A model generated the notes under the pieces. It was given only the letters and a program-made list of their open reading frames with translations, was not told the origin of the DNA and did no database searches. From a bacterium (GTDB taxonomy: Bacteria > Electryoneota > RPQS01), in NCBI GenBank assembly GCA_016702305.1, contig JADJEH010000017.1:186001-250000 (forward strand): a DNA stretch of 64,000 nt, given 5' to 3'. Positions 33,205 through 42,020 of this stretch are shown one piece after another. The position numbers and the translations under genes were made by a program. How positions within the stretch are numbered: the first letter of the stretch is position 1; the number at the start of each line of letters is the position of its first letter.

Positions 33205-35571
33205 TTAGGGCTGATAGCCGACCACAACGTAGTAGCGCATCTCATCCGTGGCCGCGCCACCAATGATCGTAAAGCTCGTCTGGTCCGTTTCGCCTTCCAG
33301 CACTTGCAGAGGACTGCTCTGATCAAGGGACGAATAGACTCGATACAGCGGATTGCTGTCCGCCGCCCAATGCAGAACCACATCTTCGCCATCCACAAAG
33401 ATCGTGAGATCTTGTGGCACCGGGATATCAGCCGTGCCGACCGCCTGCACCAGCACGTCGTCAATATACCAGCCTTCGCGCTGCACGCTGTTGTCTGAAC
33501 CGAAACGGAACCGCACTTGCAGGCTCGAACCCGCATACGCCGCGAGGTCCAGCGTGTACTGCGTCCACGTCGTCTGATTTGTCGCAAAGCATGGCAGCCC
33601 GGGCATCGGTCCTTGCACTGGTACGCCGCCGCCGGACAAAATGCGGAACGTGTTCGTGTATCCCGGCGTCGGTGTGACCTGCGTGTACGCGCCACCGTCC
33701 ACCGAGATCTCAACAATACCACCGTCATACGCCGAATCCGGATACGCCGTCGAAGTCTCGCCTTCAATCTGCATCCAGAAGCTCATCACGGACTCGTCCG
33801 GCAGATTGTTCATCACCGGTGACACAAGCCGCGCATCGTTAAACGCGCGGTATTGCCCCGTCGTATTCGAGCCGCATTTGTAACTGTGTGTCGTCGAGCG
33901 CGCGCGCTCGGTCGAAATGTGCCAATCGTCCACCCACGTCCCGCCCGCGCCCGCGTGCGTCCAATCGGCCGCGCCGTCCTCAAAATCTTCGCTCAACACA
34001 GTGATAATCGGCAGCGGCGTCAGGCTCACATCCGCAACCACCGTGTCACCTTCAACAATCACGATGCCCGTGACGGTATCCGACAGATAAGCAAACTTGC
34101 TGAACGCGAAATCATACGTGAAACCGTCCGGCAACGGCATGAAGTAGTTACCGCTGGCATCGGTCGTCGTCGTCCGCGTGCCGCCAATCTGACTCACCGT
34201 CACACCAGCAAGCGGCAGCGTCGTCACGTTGTCCGTCACCGTGCCGCGCACGAAGCCGCCCGCCTGCGGATCAAATCCATCCAGCGTCATCACGCCGCTA
34301 TTACCCGGATCAAGATGCGTGCGCAGGCCATTCGTCATCGAGAGCGAAAATTTGCCGTAGTAGTCGTCAATGTTGTTCGTGCAGCTCGCCGTGCCGCCGT
34401 GCAACTGGCCCGTGATACGATGGTTCTGGTCAAACAACGGTGAACCCGACGAACCGGGCTCAGTCGTCCCGTCGTCCCAATTCAAAATGCGCCAATGCGA
34501 ATTGGCCGGAGTGCCCGACCATGTACTCGATACCGGCGCCTGATTGTCAAATGTGATCTTCTTGATGTCGCCGCTCGGATGGTGAATACACACCGAGCTC
34601 GTCCACGCCGCGTCATTCGCGTTCCAGCCGCTGAAGTACGGATTGTACGCGAGCGGCACGCTGCTGTTCAAGCGCACCAGAAATACGTCGGACGCGCTGC
34701 TGTTGAACAGAAGCTGGCAGCCCGCCACCGTCTGATTGGTCGGTCCGTTCACGTTCGGACAGCCCGGGCTTTCGTAGTTGAACATGAACACGTCGCTGGT
34801 GCTCGGCGTGCAGTGGTTCGCCGTCAGAACGAACGGCGTCGCATCGTTGGCAGTGCTATTGATCAGCGAGCCCGAGCAGTAGCGGGAACCGCCGCTCGTG
34901 AGCAGCATCACCACGCCGCGCTTCTGCTCTTGCCAATTCGCGCCCTCAGGGCAGTTCGCGTTGTTGTTGCAGGTTCCGCTATCGCCATAATTGTCGAGCG
35001 GATTCTCTGCTCCGCGGCCGAACAGATTGCGATAGGCATGCACGACGCGCATAATCGAGAGCTCGCCTTGCCCCTGTGCTTCGTACGGCTCGATGTACTC
35101 AATCGTAATCGCGTCGCCCGGCACCGGCTGTGTGCCCAGATCGCCCGACGGCGCTTCGTTCGCTTCGGTGAACGCGCCAATCACGTAGTCGTAGGCGTCG
35201 TTGTAGATAAACAGTCGGCCGCCGGCGGGCACGTCAAACCGGTCAAACACCAGATTGATTGAATACGCCCCGCGCGACTCCACGCGCAGCCGCCACACGC
35301 GGCCGTCTTTCGTGTCTTCCCACGTGCCGCTATTGTCCAAATTGAAATTCACTTCGTGCGGATAACCGAACCGCAGCGCCACATCCTTGCCTTCCTGCGC
35401 GTCTTCGGCCAGCAGCGCCGCATGATCCACCGCGGGCAGCGTGCGCGACAGCGCGGCATTCAGCGGGTTAGACAAACTCGCCGGCGCGCCGCCCTGCGAA
35501 ATCTGCGCGACACTCGCCGCCGCACAGCAACACAGTATCACAAGCGTCAACAACATTGGGGACCGTTTCAT
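33205..35571 (-). CDS. Secreted trypsin-like serine endopeptidase (lysyl-endopeptidase-like)
   Basis: 788 residues with a signal peptide (1-22, ASVAQ). The S1-type catalytic set is visible: His in FVLTANHCTPS, Asp in SSASDVFLVRLN and Ser in EPGSSGSPLFDQNH, with many cysteines (SGTCNNNANCPEG, SRYCSGSLIN) as in Achromobacter-type lysyl endopeptidases. After the protease (about 40-430) come a carboxypeptidase-regulatory-like domain (GGFVRGTVTDNVTTLPLAG), a jelly-roll/MAM-like domain (SEDFEDGAADWTHAG to GWYIDDVLVQ) and a final FnIII-like module. No T9SS tail is seen, so it may use another route. SD GGAG precedes the ATG. Confidence 0.9.
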   Translation of the reverse strand: MKRSPMLLTLVILCCCAAASVAQISQGGAPASLSNPLNAALSRTLPAVDHAALLAEDAQEGKDVALRFGYPHEVNFNLDNSGTWEDTKDGRVWRLRVESRGAYSINLVFDRFDVPAGGRLFIYNDAYDYVIGAFTEANEAPSGDLGTQPVPGDAITIEYIEPYEAQGQGELSIMRVVHAYRNLFGRGAENPLDNYGDSGTCNNNANCPEGANWQEQKRGVVMLLTSGGSRYCSGSLINSTANDATPFVLTANHCTPSTSDVFMFNYESPGCPNVNGPTNQTVAGCQLLFNSSASDVFLVRLNSSVPLAYNPYFSGWNANDAAWTSSVCIHHPSGDIKKITFDNQAPVSSTWSGTPANSHWRILNWDDGTTEPGSSGSPLFDQNHRITGQLHGGTASCTNNIDDYYGKFSLSMTNGLRTHLDPGNSGVMTLDGFDPQAGGFVRGTVTDNVTTLPLAGVTVSQIGGTRTTTTDASGNYFMPLPDGFTYDFAFSKFAYLSDTVTGIVIVEGDTVVADVSLTPLPIITVLSEDFEDGAADWTHAGAGGTWVDDWHISTERARSTTHSYKCGSNTTGQYRAFNDARLVSPVMNNLPDESVMSFWMQIEGETSTAYPDSAYDGGIVEISVDGGAYTQVTPTPGYTNTFRILSGGGVPVQGPMPGLPCFATNQTTWTQYTLDLAAYAGSSLQVRFRFGSDNSVQREGWYIDDVLVQAVGTADIPVPQDLTIFVDGEDVVLHWAADSNPLYRVYSSLDQSSPLQVLEGETDQTSFTIIGGAATDEMRYYVVVGYQP

Positions 35572-35592
35572 CGTATTGTCTCCGAAAGAAAA

Positions 35593-35620
35593 TATGAATT
35601 ATGAAGTATGAAATATGAAA
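35593..35620. repeat. TATGAA-type heptamer repeats in protease leader
   Basis: Four near-copies of a 7-bp unit (TATGAAT, TATGAAG, TATGAAA, TATGAAA) lie upstream of the protease gene. Related runs occur at 46712-46734, 48502-48514 and 60728-60745. Confidence 0.6.
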
Positions 35621-35664
35621 TCTTATCCTATGATGCGCCAGGACGGCCGTTACCGCAAACCGCG

Positions 35665-36528
35665 CTACGCGGACTTGCGCCAATTCACCAGCGCTATCCC
35701 CGCGATGATCAATCCGCCGCCGACCACGATGTCCCAGTGCAGCGGTTCATCCAGAAAGAGCACGCCCAGCAGCACCGCCGTCGGCGGAAACAGAAACGTC
35801 GTCAACGATGTGCGCGTCGCGCCCCACTGATTGAGCAGGTAAAACCACGCGACCGTCGAAAGCGCCATCCCCAATATCCCCATCCAGCCGCACGCCAGCC
35901 ACGTCAGCGTTTCGCGCGGAACGAACTTGTCCTCGAACAGCAGCGCCGCCGTCATGATGAAGATCAAACCGCCGAGCATCATCGGCAAACCGGTTTGCAG
36001 CGGATGCAGACCGCGCAAGAACTTTCGCTGCGTGACCGTGCTCGAAGCGTACAGGAACGTCGCGGTGATCATCGCACCTTGTCCCAACAGATCGGTGCTC
36101 GCGCCAAAATCCGGATTCATCAGCACCCAAATGCCCGCGATGCCGGACAGCAGACCCGCGAGCTTCGGCAGCGTGAAGCGCTCGTCGTGCAGAAAATAGT
36201 GCGCGAGCACCATCGTCCACAGCGGCATAGTCGCGTTCAAGACACCCGCAAGCCCCGAGTCAATGCGCGTTTCCGCGAATCCAATCAAGCTGATCGGAAT
36301 CGCCACGCTGGTAATCCCCAGCACGAACGGCAGCCAAAAAGTCAGACCCGACCACGTCAAATCGAAACGCTTCCACTTGACGATCAAGTATGTCACAACG
36401 GCGCCGAAGATCAGCCGCCAGCTAACCATCGTCATAGGACCAATTTCGCGCAGAGCGAGTTTGATCCACAAGAACGACGTGCCCCACGCGAGACACCCCA
36501 AATACAAGAAGACAAGCCACTGCCGCAT
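35665..36528 (-). CDS. EamA/DMT-family transporter
   Basis: 287 residues with ten hydrophobic segments arranged as two EamA repeats: YLGCLAWGTSFLWIKLAL (start of repeat 1) and the second half from about residue 148 (GQGAMITATFLYASSTV). Motifs such as GFAETRIDSGLAGVLNA and LFPPTAVLLGVLFLDEPL are typical of drug/metabolite exporters (RhaT/YdcZ/EamA type). The substrate is unknown. It is an inner-membrane protein. A putative promoter lies at 36593-36621. Confidence 0.92.
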   Translation of the reverse strand: MRQWLVFLYLGCLAWGTSFLWIKLALREIGPMTMVSWRLIFGAVVTYLIVKWKRFDLTWSGLTFWLPFVLGITSVAIPISLIGFAETRIDSGLAGVLNATMPLWTMVLAHYFLHDERFTLPKLAGLLSGIAGIWVLMNPDFGASTDLLGQGAMITATFLYASSTVTQRKFLRGLHPLQTGLPMMLGGLIFIMTAALLFEDKFVPRETLTWLACGWMGILGMALSTVAWFYLLNQWGATRTSLTTFLFPPTAVLLGVLFLDEPLHWDIVVGGGLIIAGIALVNWRKSA

Positions 36529-36592
36529 CAGACTTGCCTCCCTGTCCGCTGAATGTGGGTCGCCCCGATGTTCACGTCGTCCTCAGACCCAT

Positions 36593-36621
36593 AAGATAAT
36601 ATCCTCATTCGCTCTTCGCAA
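36593..36621 (-). promoter_or_regulatory. Putative promoter of the EamA gene
   Basis: On the minus strand TTGCGA (36621-36616), a 17-bp spacer and TATCTT (36598-36593). The rest of the 290-bp gap between the EamA and VOC genes shows no convincing gene. Confidence 0.5.
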
Positions 36622-36753
36622 CTCATTTTTGCTTTTCGGCCTGTCCGGCGTGTGCTGTGGGGCAGTGATGTTTGAAATTGGGAACAACGTGCACAGGAGC
36701 TGCGCACAGCCATGAATAACTGCCTGCGTTTTGCGTCATATCGCATACGCAAA

Positions 36754-36778
36754 CGGCCCGGAGGGAGTCTCCAGGCCG
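36754..36778 (-). terminator. Hairpin after the VOC-protein gene
   Basis: The stem CGGCC-x-GGAG / CTCC-x-GGCCG has one mismatch and a 5-nt loop, and is followed on the minus strand by TTTGCG. It lies about 43 bp after the stop at 36821. Confidence 0.55.
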
Positions 36779-36820
36779 ATCCGCGCCCGCCGCGCACGCA
36801 GGGGCGAAGGAGGTTGTCGC

Positions 36821-37180
36821 CTACGCCGGCATCTCGTTTTCGACCAGCCCGATCAGATTCCCGCTGGGGTCCGTGAACTGCGCCATGATGACCATCCCCG
36901 GTATCACGGTACGTCCCATGACCACCTTGCCGCCGAGCTTCGTCACGTGTTCAAGCACCGGATCAATCTTCTCGACCGCGATATACACCGTCACATACGG
37001 CTTGCCGCCGGGCTCGCCTGCGCCGATGCCGCCGCCGATGCTCTTCTCTTCCGCCGCCACCAAACCGTATTGCATCGGATTGTTGGCGTCAATTTTCCAA
37101 CCGAACAGTGCGCCGTAAAACGTCTGTAATTGCGCGCCATCCTGACCAATGATCTCAAAGTGAACGACTGGCATGCCCAT
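36821..37180 (-). CDS. Glyoxalase/bleomycin-resistance (VOC) family protein
   Basis: 119 residues from the ATG at 37180, which has GAGGAG upstream. The VOC fold is indicated by VVHFEIIGQDGAQLQTFYGALFGW split over residues 4-27, AVEKIDPVLEHVTKLGG and FTDPSGNLIGLVE at the end. The first metal position (VHFE) and the late Glu of GLVE could bind a divalent cation. Function could be a small-molecule lyase or binding protein. It follows a small membrane-protein gene by 35 bp. Confidence 0.88.
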   Translation of the reverse strand: MGMPVVHFEIIGQDGAQLQTFYGALFGWKIDANNPMQYGLVAAEEKSIGGGIGAGEPGGKPYVTVYIAVEKIDPVLEHVTKLGGKVVMGRTVIPGMVIMAQFTDPSGNLIGLVENEMPA

Positions 37181-37215
37181 CGCTGTCTCCTCTGTGTTGC
37201 TTGCTGTGTCCTGGC

Positions 37216-37575
37216 TTATCGAGCGGTTGCAGGTCTTGCACCGTACTTCTGCGTGGCCCAACCCAAAATCAGTCCTACCAGCGAACCGGGAATCATGATC
37301 TCGAACCAGTAATGCTCACCGTTCTCCCCCGGCATCGCGGCAATCATCGCAGCCAATCCCAGACCGACGATGAATCCAAAGATCATCCCCTTGGTCATGT
37401 CGTTCACTTTCCGTGAGAAGAAGCCGATGATCAGCCCGGCCAGGAGGCCTTTGACCGACGACCACATGACGATCCCCGCCAGCATGTCGCGAACCGCCGG
37501 CGTGAACCACGCCGTCATACCATCAAACGCACCCAGTACCGTCCCGAGAATGATCCCAAGCAGGGGTTTCGACAT
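37216..37575 (-). CDS. Small membrane protein with glycine-zipper-like helices
   Basis: 119 residues with four hydrophobic segments rich in small residues (GIILGTVLGAFDGMTAWF, SVKGLLAGLIIGFFS, GMIFGFIVGLGLAAMIAA, PGSLVGLILGWATQKYG). The GxxxG spacing suggests tightly packed helices. I recognise no named family. It is an inner-membrane protein placed between the kinase and VOC genes on the same strand. Confidence 0.75.
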   Translation of the reverse strand: MSKPLLGIILGTVLGAFDGMTAWFTPAVRDMLAGIVMWSSVKGLLAGLIIGFFSRKVNDMTKGMIFGFIVGLGLAAMIAAMPGENGEHYWFEIMIPGSLVGLILGWATQKYGARPATAR

Positions 37576-37638
37576 ATTGCCTCCGTGATGTTGAGTTGCC
37601 TTCGCTTGATCATCAATACAGCAAATCCACCGAGCCCT

Positions 37639-38574
37639 TTAGCGCCGCAAGGCCAAAAAGAAAATGAGTCGTATCAGCATGTATGTTAAGAGGATAATAA
37701 CGATAAACCGATGTTTGCTGAGCAGTCGCGCCCCGCGTTCGAGAGGTGTTTCGCGCTGCGCCGCCACGGGTTCGCCATCGAGATAGCGCACGACATCCGC
37801 GGCTAAGTCAACCGCTCCGGCGTAACGCTGCGTGTAGTCCGGATGCATGGCCTTTCCAACGACCGCGCGCAAGGGCCGCGGCAAACTGCCCACCGCGCGG
37901 GGAAACGCGTCATCCGTCGGCGGCACGCGCGTTAAGATGTGCGCCAGCGTCGCACCCAGTGCAAAGACATCGGCGCGTGCATCGAGCGCCTCCCCGCGCA
38001 TCTGCTCCGGCCCCATATAACCCGGCGTTCCGTGACCGGCAGTGTGCGCACCATGCTGACTGTGTCCGCGCGCCGTGCCCCAATCGAGAATCAGCACTTC
38101 GCCGAAATCGCCGACCATGATGTTCGCTGGCTTCAAATCGCGATGCAAAACGTCCTGACTGTGCGCATAGGCCACCGCTTCGCATATCTTCACAAAAACG
38201 CGCAGCCGCTCGGCCACCGATTCGCTCTGCGCCGCAAAGGCGTCGAGTCGTTGACCCTGCACGAGCTTGCTGACATAATAGACACGGCCGTCCGGCAACT
38301 GCCCCAAGTCGTGTACAGGGATTATGCCCGGATGTTCGAGCCGCGCCGCAACCTGCGCTTCCGCGCGCAGCCGCTCCGCCAATTCACCCGCGCTATCCGC
38401 CACGCGCAGCACTTTCAGCGCGACCTTGCGGCGCAGCGTTGTGTCCTCGGCCACATACACATTGCCCATGCCGCCCTGACCGAGCGGCTCGAGCAGGCGA
38501 TAACGCGTGCCGGACAGATCCGGCTCGTCGAGCGCAACGCTCAAACGGTCCAGCGCGTCATCCGGAATTCTCAT
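37639..38574 (-). CDS. Serine/threonine protein kinase with C-terminal membrane anchor
   Basis: 311 residues. Kinase domain about 24-275: LGQGGMGNVYVAED (P-loop), VALKVLR (Lys), LHRDLKPANIMV (catalytic loop), and LILDWGTARG where DWG replaces the usual DFG; then GTPGYMGPEQMRG and DVFALGATLAHILT. One hydrophobic helix near the end (HRFIVIILLTYMLIRLIFF) should anchor it with the kinase in the cytoplasm. Its start overlaps the ECF sigma gene by 4 nt (ATGA), so the two form a regulatory pair, probably kinase control of sigma activity. Confidence 0.93.
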   Translation of the reverse strand: MRIPDDALDRLSVALDEPDLSGTRYRLLEPLGQGGMGNVYVAEDTTLRRKVALKVLRVADSAGELAERLRAEAQVAARLEHPGIIPVHDLGQLPDGRVYYVSKLVQGQRLDAFAAQSESVAERLRVFVKICEAVAYAHSQDVLHRDLKPANIMVGDFGEVLILDWGTARGHSQHGAHTAGHGTPGYMGPEQMRGEALDARADVFALGATLAHILTRVPPTDDAFPRAVGSLPRPLRAVVGKAMHPDYTQRYAGAVDLAADVVRYLDGEPVAAQRETPLERGARLLSKHRFIVIILLTYMLIRLIFFLALRR

Positions 38575-39299
38575 CGCGCCCCGCCCCGCGCGCCGAACAG
38601 CGCATACGATTCTTCCAAAAACTCCGCTTCACTCGCCGTTATCGAGCGCAATTTCTCCAGCAGCGCCAGCCGCACTTTGACCCGGATCGCGTGCAAGTGG
38701 TTGGTCACGGCCGTCACGCTGAGATTAAACTCCCGTGCCAGGTCGTCATACGTCAGTTTCTCCGCCGCGCCGCGCTCGACGTCATAACGCCGGAACAGCG
38801 CAAACTGCAACCGCGCCGTGTCAGTCGTGCACAGGCTCTCGATTTCCGCAATCGCCGCCGCGAAGAGACTGTGCCGCCATTCCCGCTCGAAAAGCTCGTC
38901 AAGCTGTTCCGGATCGGCGGGATCCAGCGCGGCGCCATCCGCGCCCGCCGTCTCCAAAGACGTCACCATTCCCCCGCCGCGCTTCTGCGCCGTCTGCGCA
39001 TTATGTTCGTTGATCAGAAAGCGCTCAAGGCAGGTGCGCAGAAACGTGCGAAAACGCGCTTTGTCCGGATCAAACTTCGCCAGCGTGTCGCGTTCCAAAA
39101 CATAGGCAAAAAAGCTCTGCGTGGCGTCACTCGCGTCAGGCTCGGTCGCCCGCCATTTCAGTCGCACATAACTCTCGACGGGCCGCCAATAGAGCCGCGC
39201 CACCACATCCCAACCCAATTGCCGCGCCGCACTGTCGTCGCTTTTGAGCGCGCGGATCGCCGTCCAGCGCGTTTCGGGAAAGGGTGTGAAACCGCTCAT
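38571..39299 (-). CDS. ECF-type RNA polymerase sigma factor
   Basis: 242 residues. Region 2 is represented by WDVVARLYWRPVESYVRLKW, DASDATQSFFAYVLER and FRTFLRTCLERFLINEH; region 4 by KLTYDDLAREFNLSVTAV followed by TNHLHAIRVKVRLALLEKL. This long spacing and the coupled kinase match the ECF subgroup linked to Ser/Thr kinases. It lies 1 bp after the M20 peptidase gene and overlaps the kinase by 4 nt. The regulon is unknown. Confidence 0.9.
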   Translation of the reverse strand: MSGFTPFPETRWTAIRALKSDDSAARQLGWDVVARLYWRPVESYVRLKWRATEPDASDATQSFFAYVLERDTLAKFDPDKARFRTFLRTCLERFLINEHNAQTAQKRGGGMVTSLETAGADGAALDPADPEQLDELFEREWRHSLFAAAIAEIESLCTTDTARLQFALFRRYDVERGAAEKLTYDDLAREFNLSVTAVTNHLHAIRVKVRLALLEKLRSITASEAEFLEESYALFGARGGAR

Positions 39300-39300
39300 G

Positions 39301-40527
39301 CTACCGCCGCGTGCTCCACTGCGCGAGCCACACCATCAGATCCGCGCCGACCGCCAGTGCGTCCGGATGAATCGTGAACTCACTCGTGTGGATGCCGCCC
39401 TCGCCAAGACCGTCTTGCGCTATGCCGAGACTGAAATAGAGGCTCGGAAACTCATGCGTGTAATACGCGAAATCCTCAGCCGTCATCCGTTGTATGCTCT
39501 GGCCATCCGCGCGCAGGGCCGGAAATTCGTGCGCCGCCGCGAGCAGCGCATCACACAATTGCGGATTATTTACCGTTGGCGGAGCGCCGCGCCGCAAGCG
39601 CAGGGCCGCCGTGCAGCCGTAGGCTTCAGCCGTATTGGTGATGTACTGCGTCATCAGCGATTCAATCGTCCCGCCGTTCTGTATTGAATCGGCGATATCA
39701 ATATACGCGCGCACCGTGCCGCCAAACGAACACTCGCCCGGCAGCACATTGTACGTGTGCGACGTATCGCAATCAATCCACGCGACGCTCATAATGCACG
39801 GCTCTTCGAGTACATTCATCTTGCGCGCAGGCAATGAGGTCAATCCAGCCGCGATATTGGCCAGACACGACGGTACGTCGTCGCCCTGATGCGGGTAGGC
39901 TGCATGCGAGCCGCGCCCCTGCACTGTCACGCTGTAGTAGTTGCTTCCGGCCAGCACTGGTCCCGGTGCAATCCGCACGACGCCCACCGGCAATCCCGGG
40001 AACACGTGCTGTGCGAACATCTTCTCAACGCCGAGCTTGTGCAGCGTGCTGTCGTTCACCAGATCATCCGCCCCACCCTTGATTTCTTCCGCCGGCTGCC
40101 ACAGGAACACCACCGTGCCGTTGACGCGCTGGTCGTTTTTCAACCGCAGCGCCGCGCCCAGCAGCATCGCCGCATGCGCATCGTGACCGCAGGCGTGCAT
40201 GCGCCCCGGCACCACCGAGCAGAGATCGTGCGTTGAATCTTCGAGAATTTCCAGCGCATCCAATTCCGCGCGCAGACAAATCGTCGGGCCGGGCCGTTCC
40301 GTCCGCAGCACCGCGATCACTTCGGTCTTGAGCGACGGCGCATCCACGAATTCGCTAAACCCGGCGCGTTCCAATTCCGCGCGAATCACCTTCGCCGTTT
40401 CGAATTCCGCGTGCCCCATTTCCGGATTCCGGTGAAGACGTTCGTAGACTGAGCGCACGACGGCATCTGCGTCCGCCCAAGCCAGCGGCGCAACCGTCAA
40501 CAGCATCATGAGACCGTAGACAACCAA
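39301..40527 (-). CDS. Exported M20D-family amidohydrolase (N-acyl amino acid hydrolase-like)
   Basis: About 408 residues. Metal ligands are visible in MHACGHDAHAAMLLGAAL (Cys, His), WQPAEEIKGG (Glu), the His of AQHVFPGLPVG and GGIHTSEF near the end; MTAEDFAYY is also typical. A signal peptide-like start (VVYGLMMLLTVAPLAWADA) implies export. The start is uncertain: TTG at 40527, ATG at 40509, or a GTG at 40599 that would lie within the tRNA-side terminator hairpin and is less likely. Expected substrates are N-acyl or aminoacyl amides. It is upstream of, and 1 bp from, the ECF sigma gene. Confidence 0.88.
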   Translation of the reverse strand: MVVYGLMMLLTVAPLAWADADAVVRSVYERLHRNPEMGHAEFETAKVIRAELERAGFSEFVDAPSLKTEVIAVLRTERPGPTICLRAELDALEILEDSTHDLCSVVPGRMHACGHDAHAAMLLGAALRLKNDQRVNGTVVFLWQPAEEIKGGADDLVNDSTLHKLGVEKMFAQHVFPGLPVGVVRIAPGPVLAGSNYYSVTVQGRGSHAAYPHQGDDVPSCLANIAAGLTSLPARKMNVLEEPCIMSVAWIDCDTSHTYNVLPGECSFGGTVRAYIDIADSIQNGGTIESLMTQYITNTAEAYGCTAALRLRRGAPPTVNNPQLCDALLAAAHEFPALRADGQSIQRMTAEDFAYYTHEFPSLYFSLGIAQDGLGEGGIHTSEFTIHPDALAVGADLMVWLAQWSTRR

Positions 40528-40589
40528 GAGCCTGTCTTTCTGCCGTGAACTTTCCGGCGCGAGATTTTCATCTGACTTCCTGTTAGCAC

Positions 40590-40620
40590 GAAGCCCCACG
40601 CTAAAATTGCGCGGGGCTTC
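40590..40620 (-). terminator. Hairpin after tRNA-Leu
   Basis: A 12-bp stem with one mismatch (GAAGCCCC-x-CGC / GCG-x-GGGGCTTC) and a 7-nt loop starts 11 bp beyond the tRNA 3' end. The T-run is weak, so read-through into the M20-ECF-kinase operon is possible. Confidence 0.6.
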
Positions 40621-40631
40621 AGAGTTTCGGG

Positions 40632-40713
40632 TGCCCGAGCTCGGATTCGAACCGAGATGCCTTGCGGCGCTACCCCCTCAAGATAGTGTGTCTACCAATT
40701 TCACCACTCGGGC
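40632..40713 (-). tRNA. tRNA-Leu (anticodon GAG)
   Basis: The 82-nt minus-strand sequence folds as a class II tRNA: acceptor GCCCGAG / CTCGGGC, D-arm with GGTAGACAC, anticodon stem CTATC / GGTAG closing loop TTGAGGG (anticodon GAG), a long variable arm, and T-loop TTCGAAT on CTCGG / CCGAG. The discriminator base is A. The CCA end is not encoded. It reads CUC/CUU leucine codons. It follows secG on the same strand. Confidence 0.95.
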
Positions 40714-40768
40714 GGCTGGTTAAGCCGTGTTTCCCGCTTGCGCGTTGCGCATGGCGGAGCGGGGCTGC

Positions 40769-41194
40769 TTAGTTACCGCTGTTCGTCGGCTGCTGGGCCG
40801 GGGTCGTCGCGGGAGCCGTACCGGTTTGCGCGGGAGTTGTCGCGGGAGCCGTTTCGGTCGGCGTCACCGGACTCACCTGTGTTCCGCCCGGAATGGAAGG
40901 AACCGGACTGTCAATCGGCGCACTCTGCACCGCCTGCTGTGTCACCGATACCTGCTGCGTGCTGCCGCCCGAAAGCAACGCCATCAGCAGACAGTTCACG
41001 AGAAACAGCGTGGCCAGAATCGTCGTCGCCTTCTGCAGGAAGTTCGCCGCCTGACGTCCGCCGAATACGGTCGAGCTGCCCATGCCGCCCGCCACACCCG
41101 CCAGACCACCGCCCTTGGCGTTCTGCAACAGAATCGAGACCACCAGCAGAACCGACACCAGAATCTGAATTGCGATTAAGAGTCCGTAAATCAT
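40769..41194 (-). CDS. secG: Preprotein translocase subunit SecG
   Basis: 141 residues with two membrane helices (GLLIAIQILVSVLLVVSIL and ATTILATLFLVNCLLMALL), the connecting LLQNAKGGGLAGVAGG and GSSTVFGGRQAANFL segment diagnostic of SecG. An unusual Pro/Thr/Gln-rich tail of about 65 residues follows, with near-repeats of TPAQTGTAPATTPAQ. It forms part of SecYEG in the inner membrane. It follows tpiA by 40 bp in the common pgk-tpiA-secG order. Confidence 0.95.
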   Translation of the reverse strand: MIYGLLIAIQILVSVLLVVSILLQNAKGGGLAGVAGGMGSSTVFGGRQAANFLQKATTILATLFLVNCLLMALLSGGSTQQVSVTQQAVQSAPIDSPVPSIPGGTQVSPVTPTETAPATTPAQTGTAPATTPAQQPTNSGN

Positions 41195-41234
41195 GGGAAA
41201 AACAAATTAGAAATTAGGAAATCGAAATTGGAAA

Positions 41235-42014
41235 TCAGGCCGTCGCCCGCACGCATTCTCGATGCAGTGCAAGCAAACTGTCTACCTGCAAACTCGCGCC
41301 GCCGACCAGCGCACCGTCAATATCCGGCTGCGTCATTAGCTCGAAACAATTGTCGGGCTTCACGCTGCCGCCGTAGAGAATCTGCATCTTCGTCGCGGCG
41401 TGCGCACCTCGCTTGGCCAACACACTGCGGACAAACCGCTGCGCGTCCTGCGCCTGCTGCGGGGTGGCGACCACTCCGGTGCCAATCGCCCAAACCGGTT
41501 CATAGGCCACAATCACTCGTTCGAGCTGATCGTCGCCGACCTGTGACAAACCGATTTCAACCTGCCGCGTGAGCACCGTTTCGAGTTGACCAGCGTTGCG
41601 CTCGGCAAGCGTTTCGCCAATACAAAAGATCGGCGTCAAGCCCACCTTCAGCGCGGCGGCGACTTTCTGACCGATCAGCTCATCGCTCTCACCGAAAATC
41701 GCGCGGCGTTCACTGTGCCCCAGCACCACATAGCGGCAACCGAGGTCAACCAGCATCTCCGGGGAAACCTCCCCGGTAAACGCGCCGGAACTTTGAAAGT
41801 AACAATTCTGAGCCCCAAATGCAAGCTGAGAAGGGCCCTTACCACTCTCTTTACAAGCACTTGCAACCGCGTCCACCGCCGTCGTTGGAGGCAGAAGAAC
41901 GGTCGGGACTGCCGAATCTGCCAATTTGGCGGCATACTCGCGAACAAAGCCCACCGCATCAGCAGTGAGCTTGTTCATCTTCCAGTTCGCGGCCAGTAGG
42001 ATCGGACGACTCAT
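41235..42014 (-). CDS. tpiA: Triosephosphate isomerase
   Basis: 259 residues. Catalytic features: LAANWKMNK (Asn, Lys), VLGHSERRAIFGE (His), VIVAYEPVWAIGTG (Glu) and the phosphate loop ILYGGSVKPDN. It interconverts DHAP and glyceraldehyde-3-phosphate in glycolysis and gluconeogenesis. It lies 6 bp after pgk, so they are cotranscribed. The leader is short and AT-rich. Confidence 0.97.
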   Translation of the reverse strand: MSRPILLAANWKMNKLTADAVGFVREYAAKLADSAVPTVLLPPTTAVDAVASACKESGKGPSQLAFGAQNCYFQSSGAFTGEVSPEMLVDLGCRYVVLGHSERRAIFGESDELIGQKVAAALKVGLTPIFCIGETLAERNAGQLETVLTRQVEIGLSQVGDDQLERVIVAYEPVWAIGTGVVATPQQAQDAQRFVRSVLAKRGAHAATKMQILYGGSVKPDNCFELMTQPDIDGALVGGASLQVDSLLALHRECVRATA

Positions 42015-42020
42015 TGTGTT

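Noticed and set aside
33853..35262. Plus-strand frames of 196 and 255 codons
   Set aside because: They lie antisense to the secreted serine protease and read as Arg/His-rich shadow sequence.
36528..36797. 89-codon minus-strand frame between the EamA and VOC genes
   Set aside because: Composition is Arg/Ser-rich without domain signs and it spans a promoter and a terminator hairpin.
40528..40599. GTG start at 40599 for the M20 peptidase
   Set aside because: It lies inside the hairpin after tRNA-Leu and has no ribosome site; later starts fit the signal peptide better, though not decisively.
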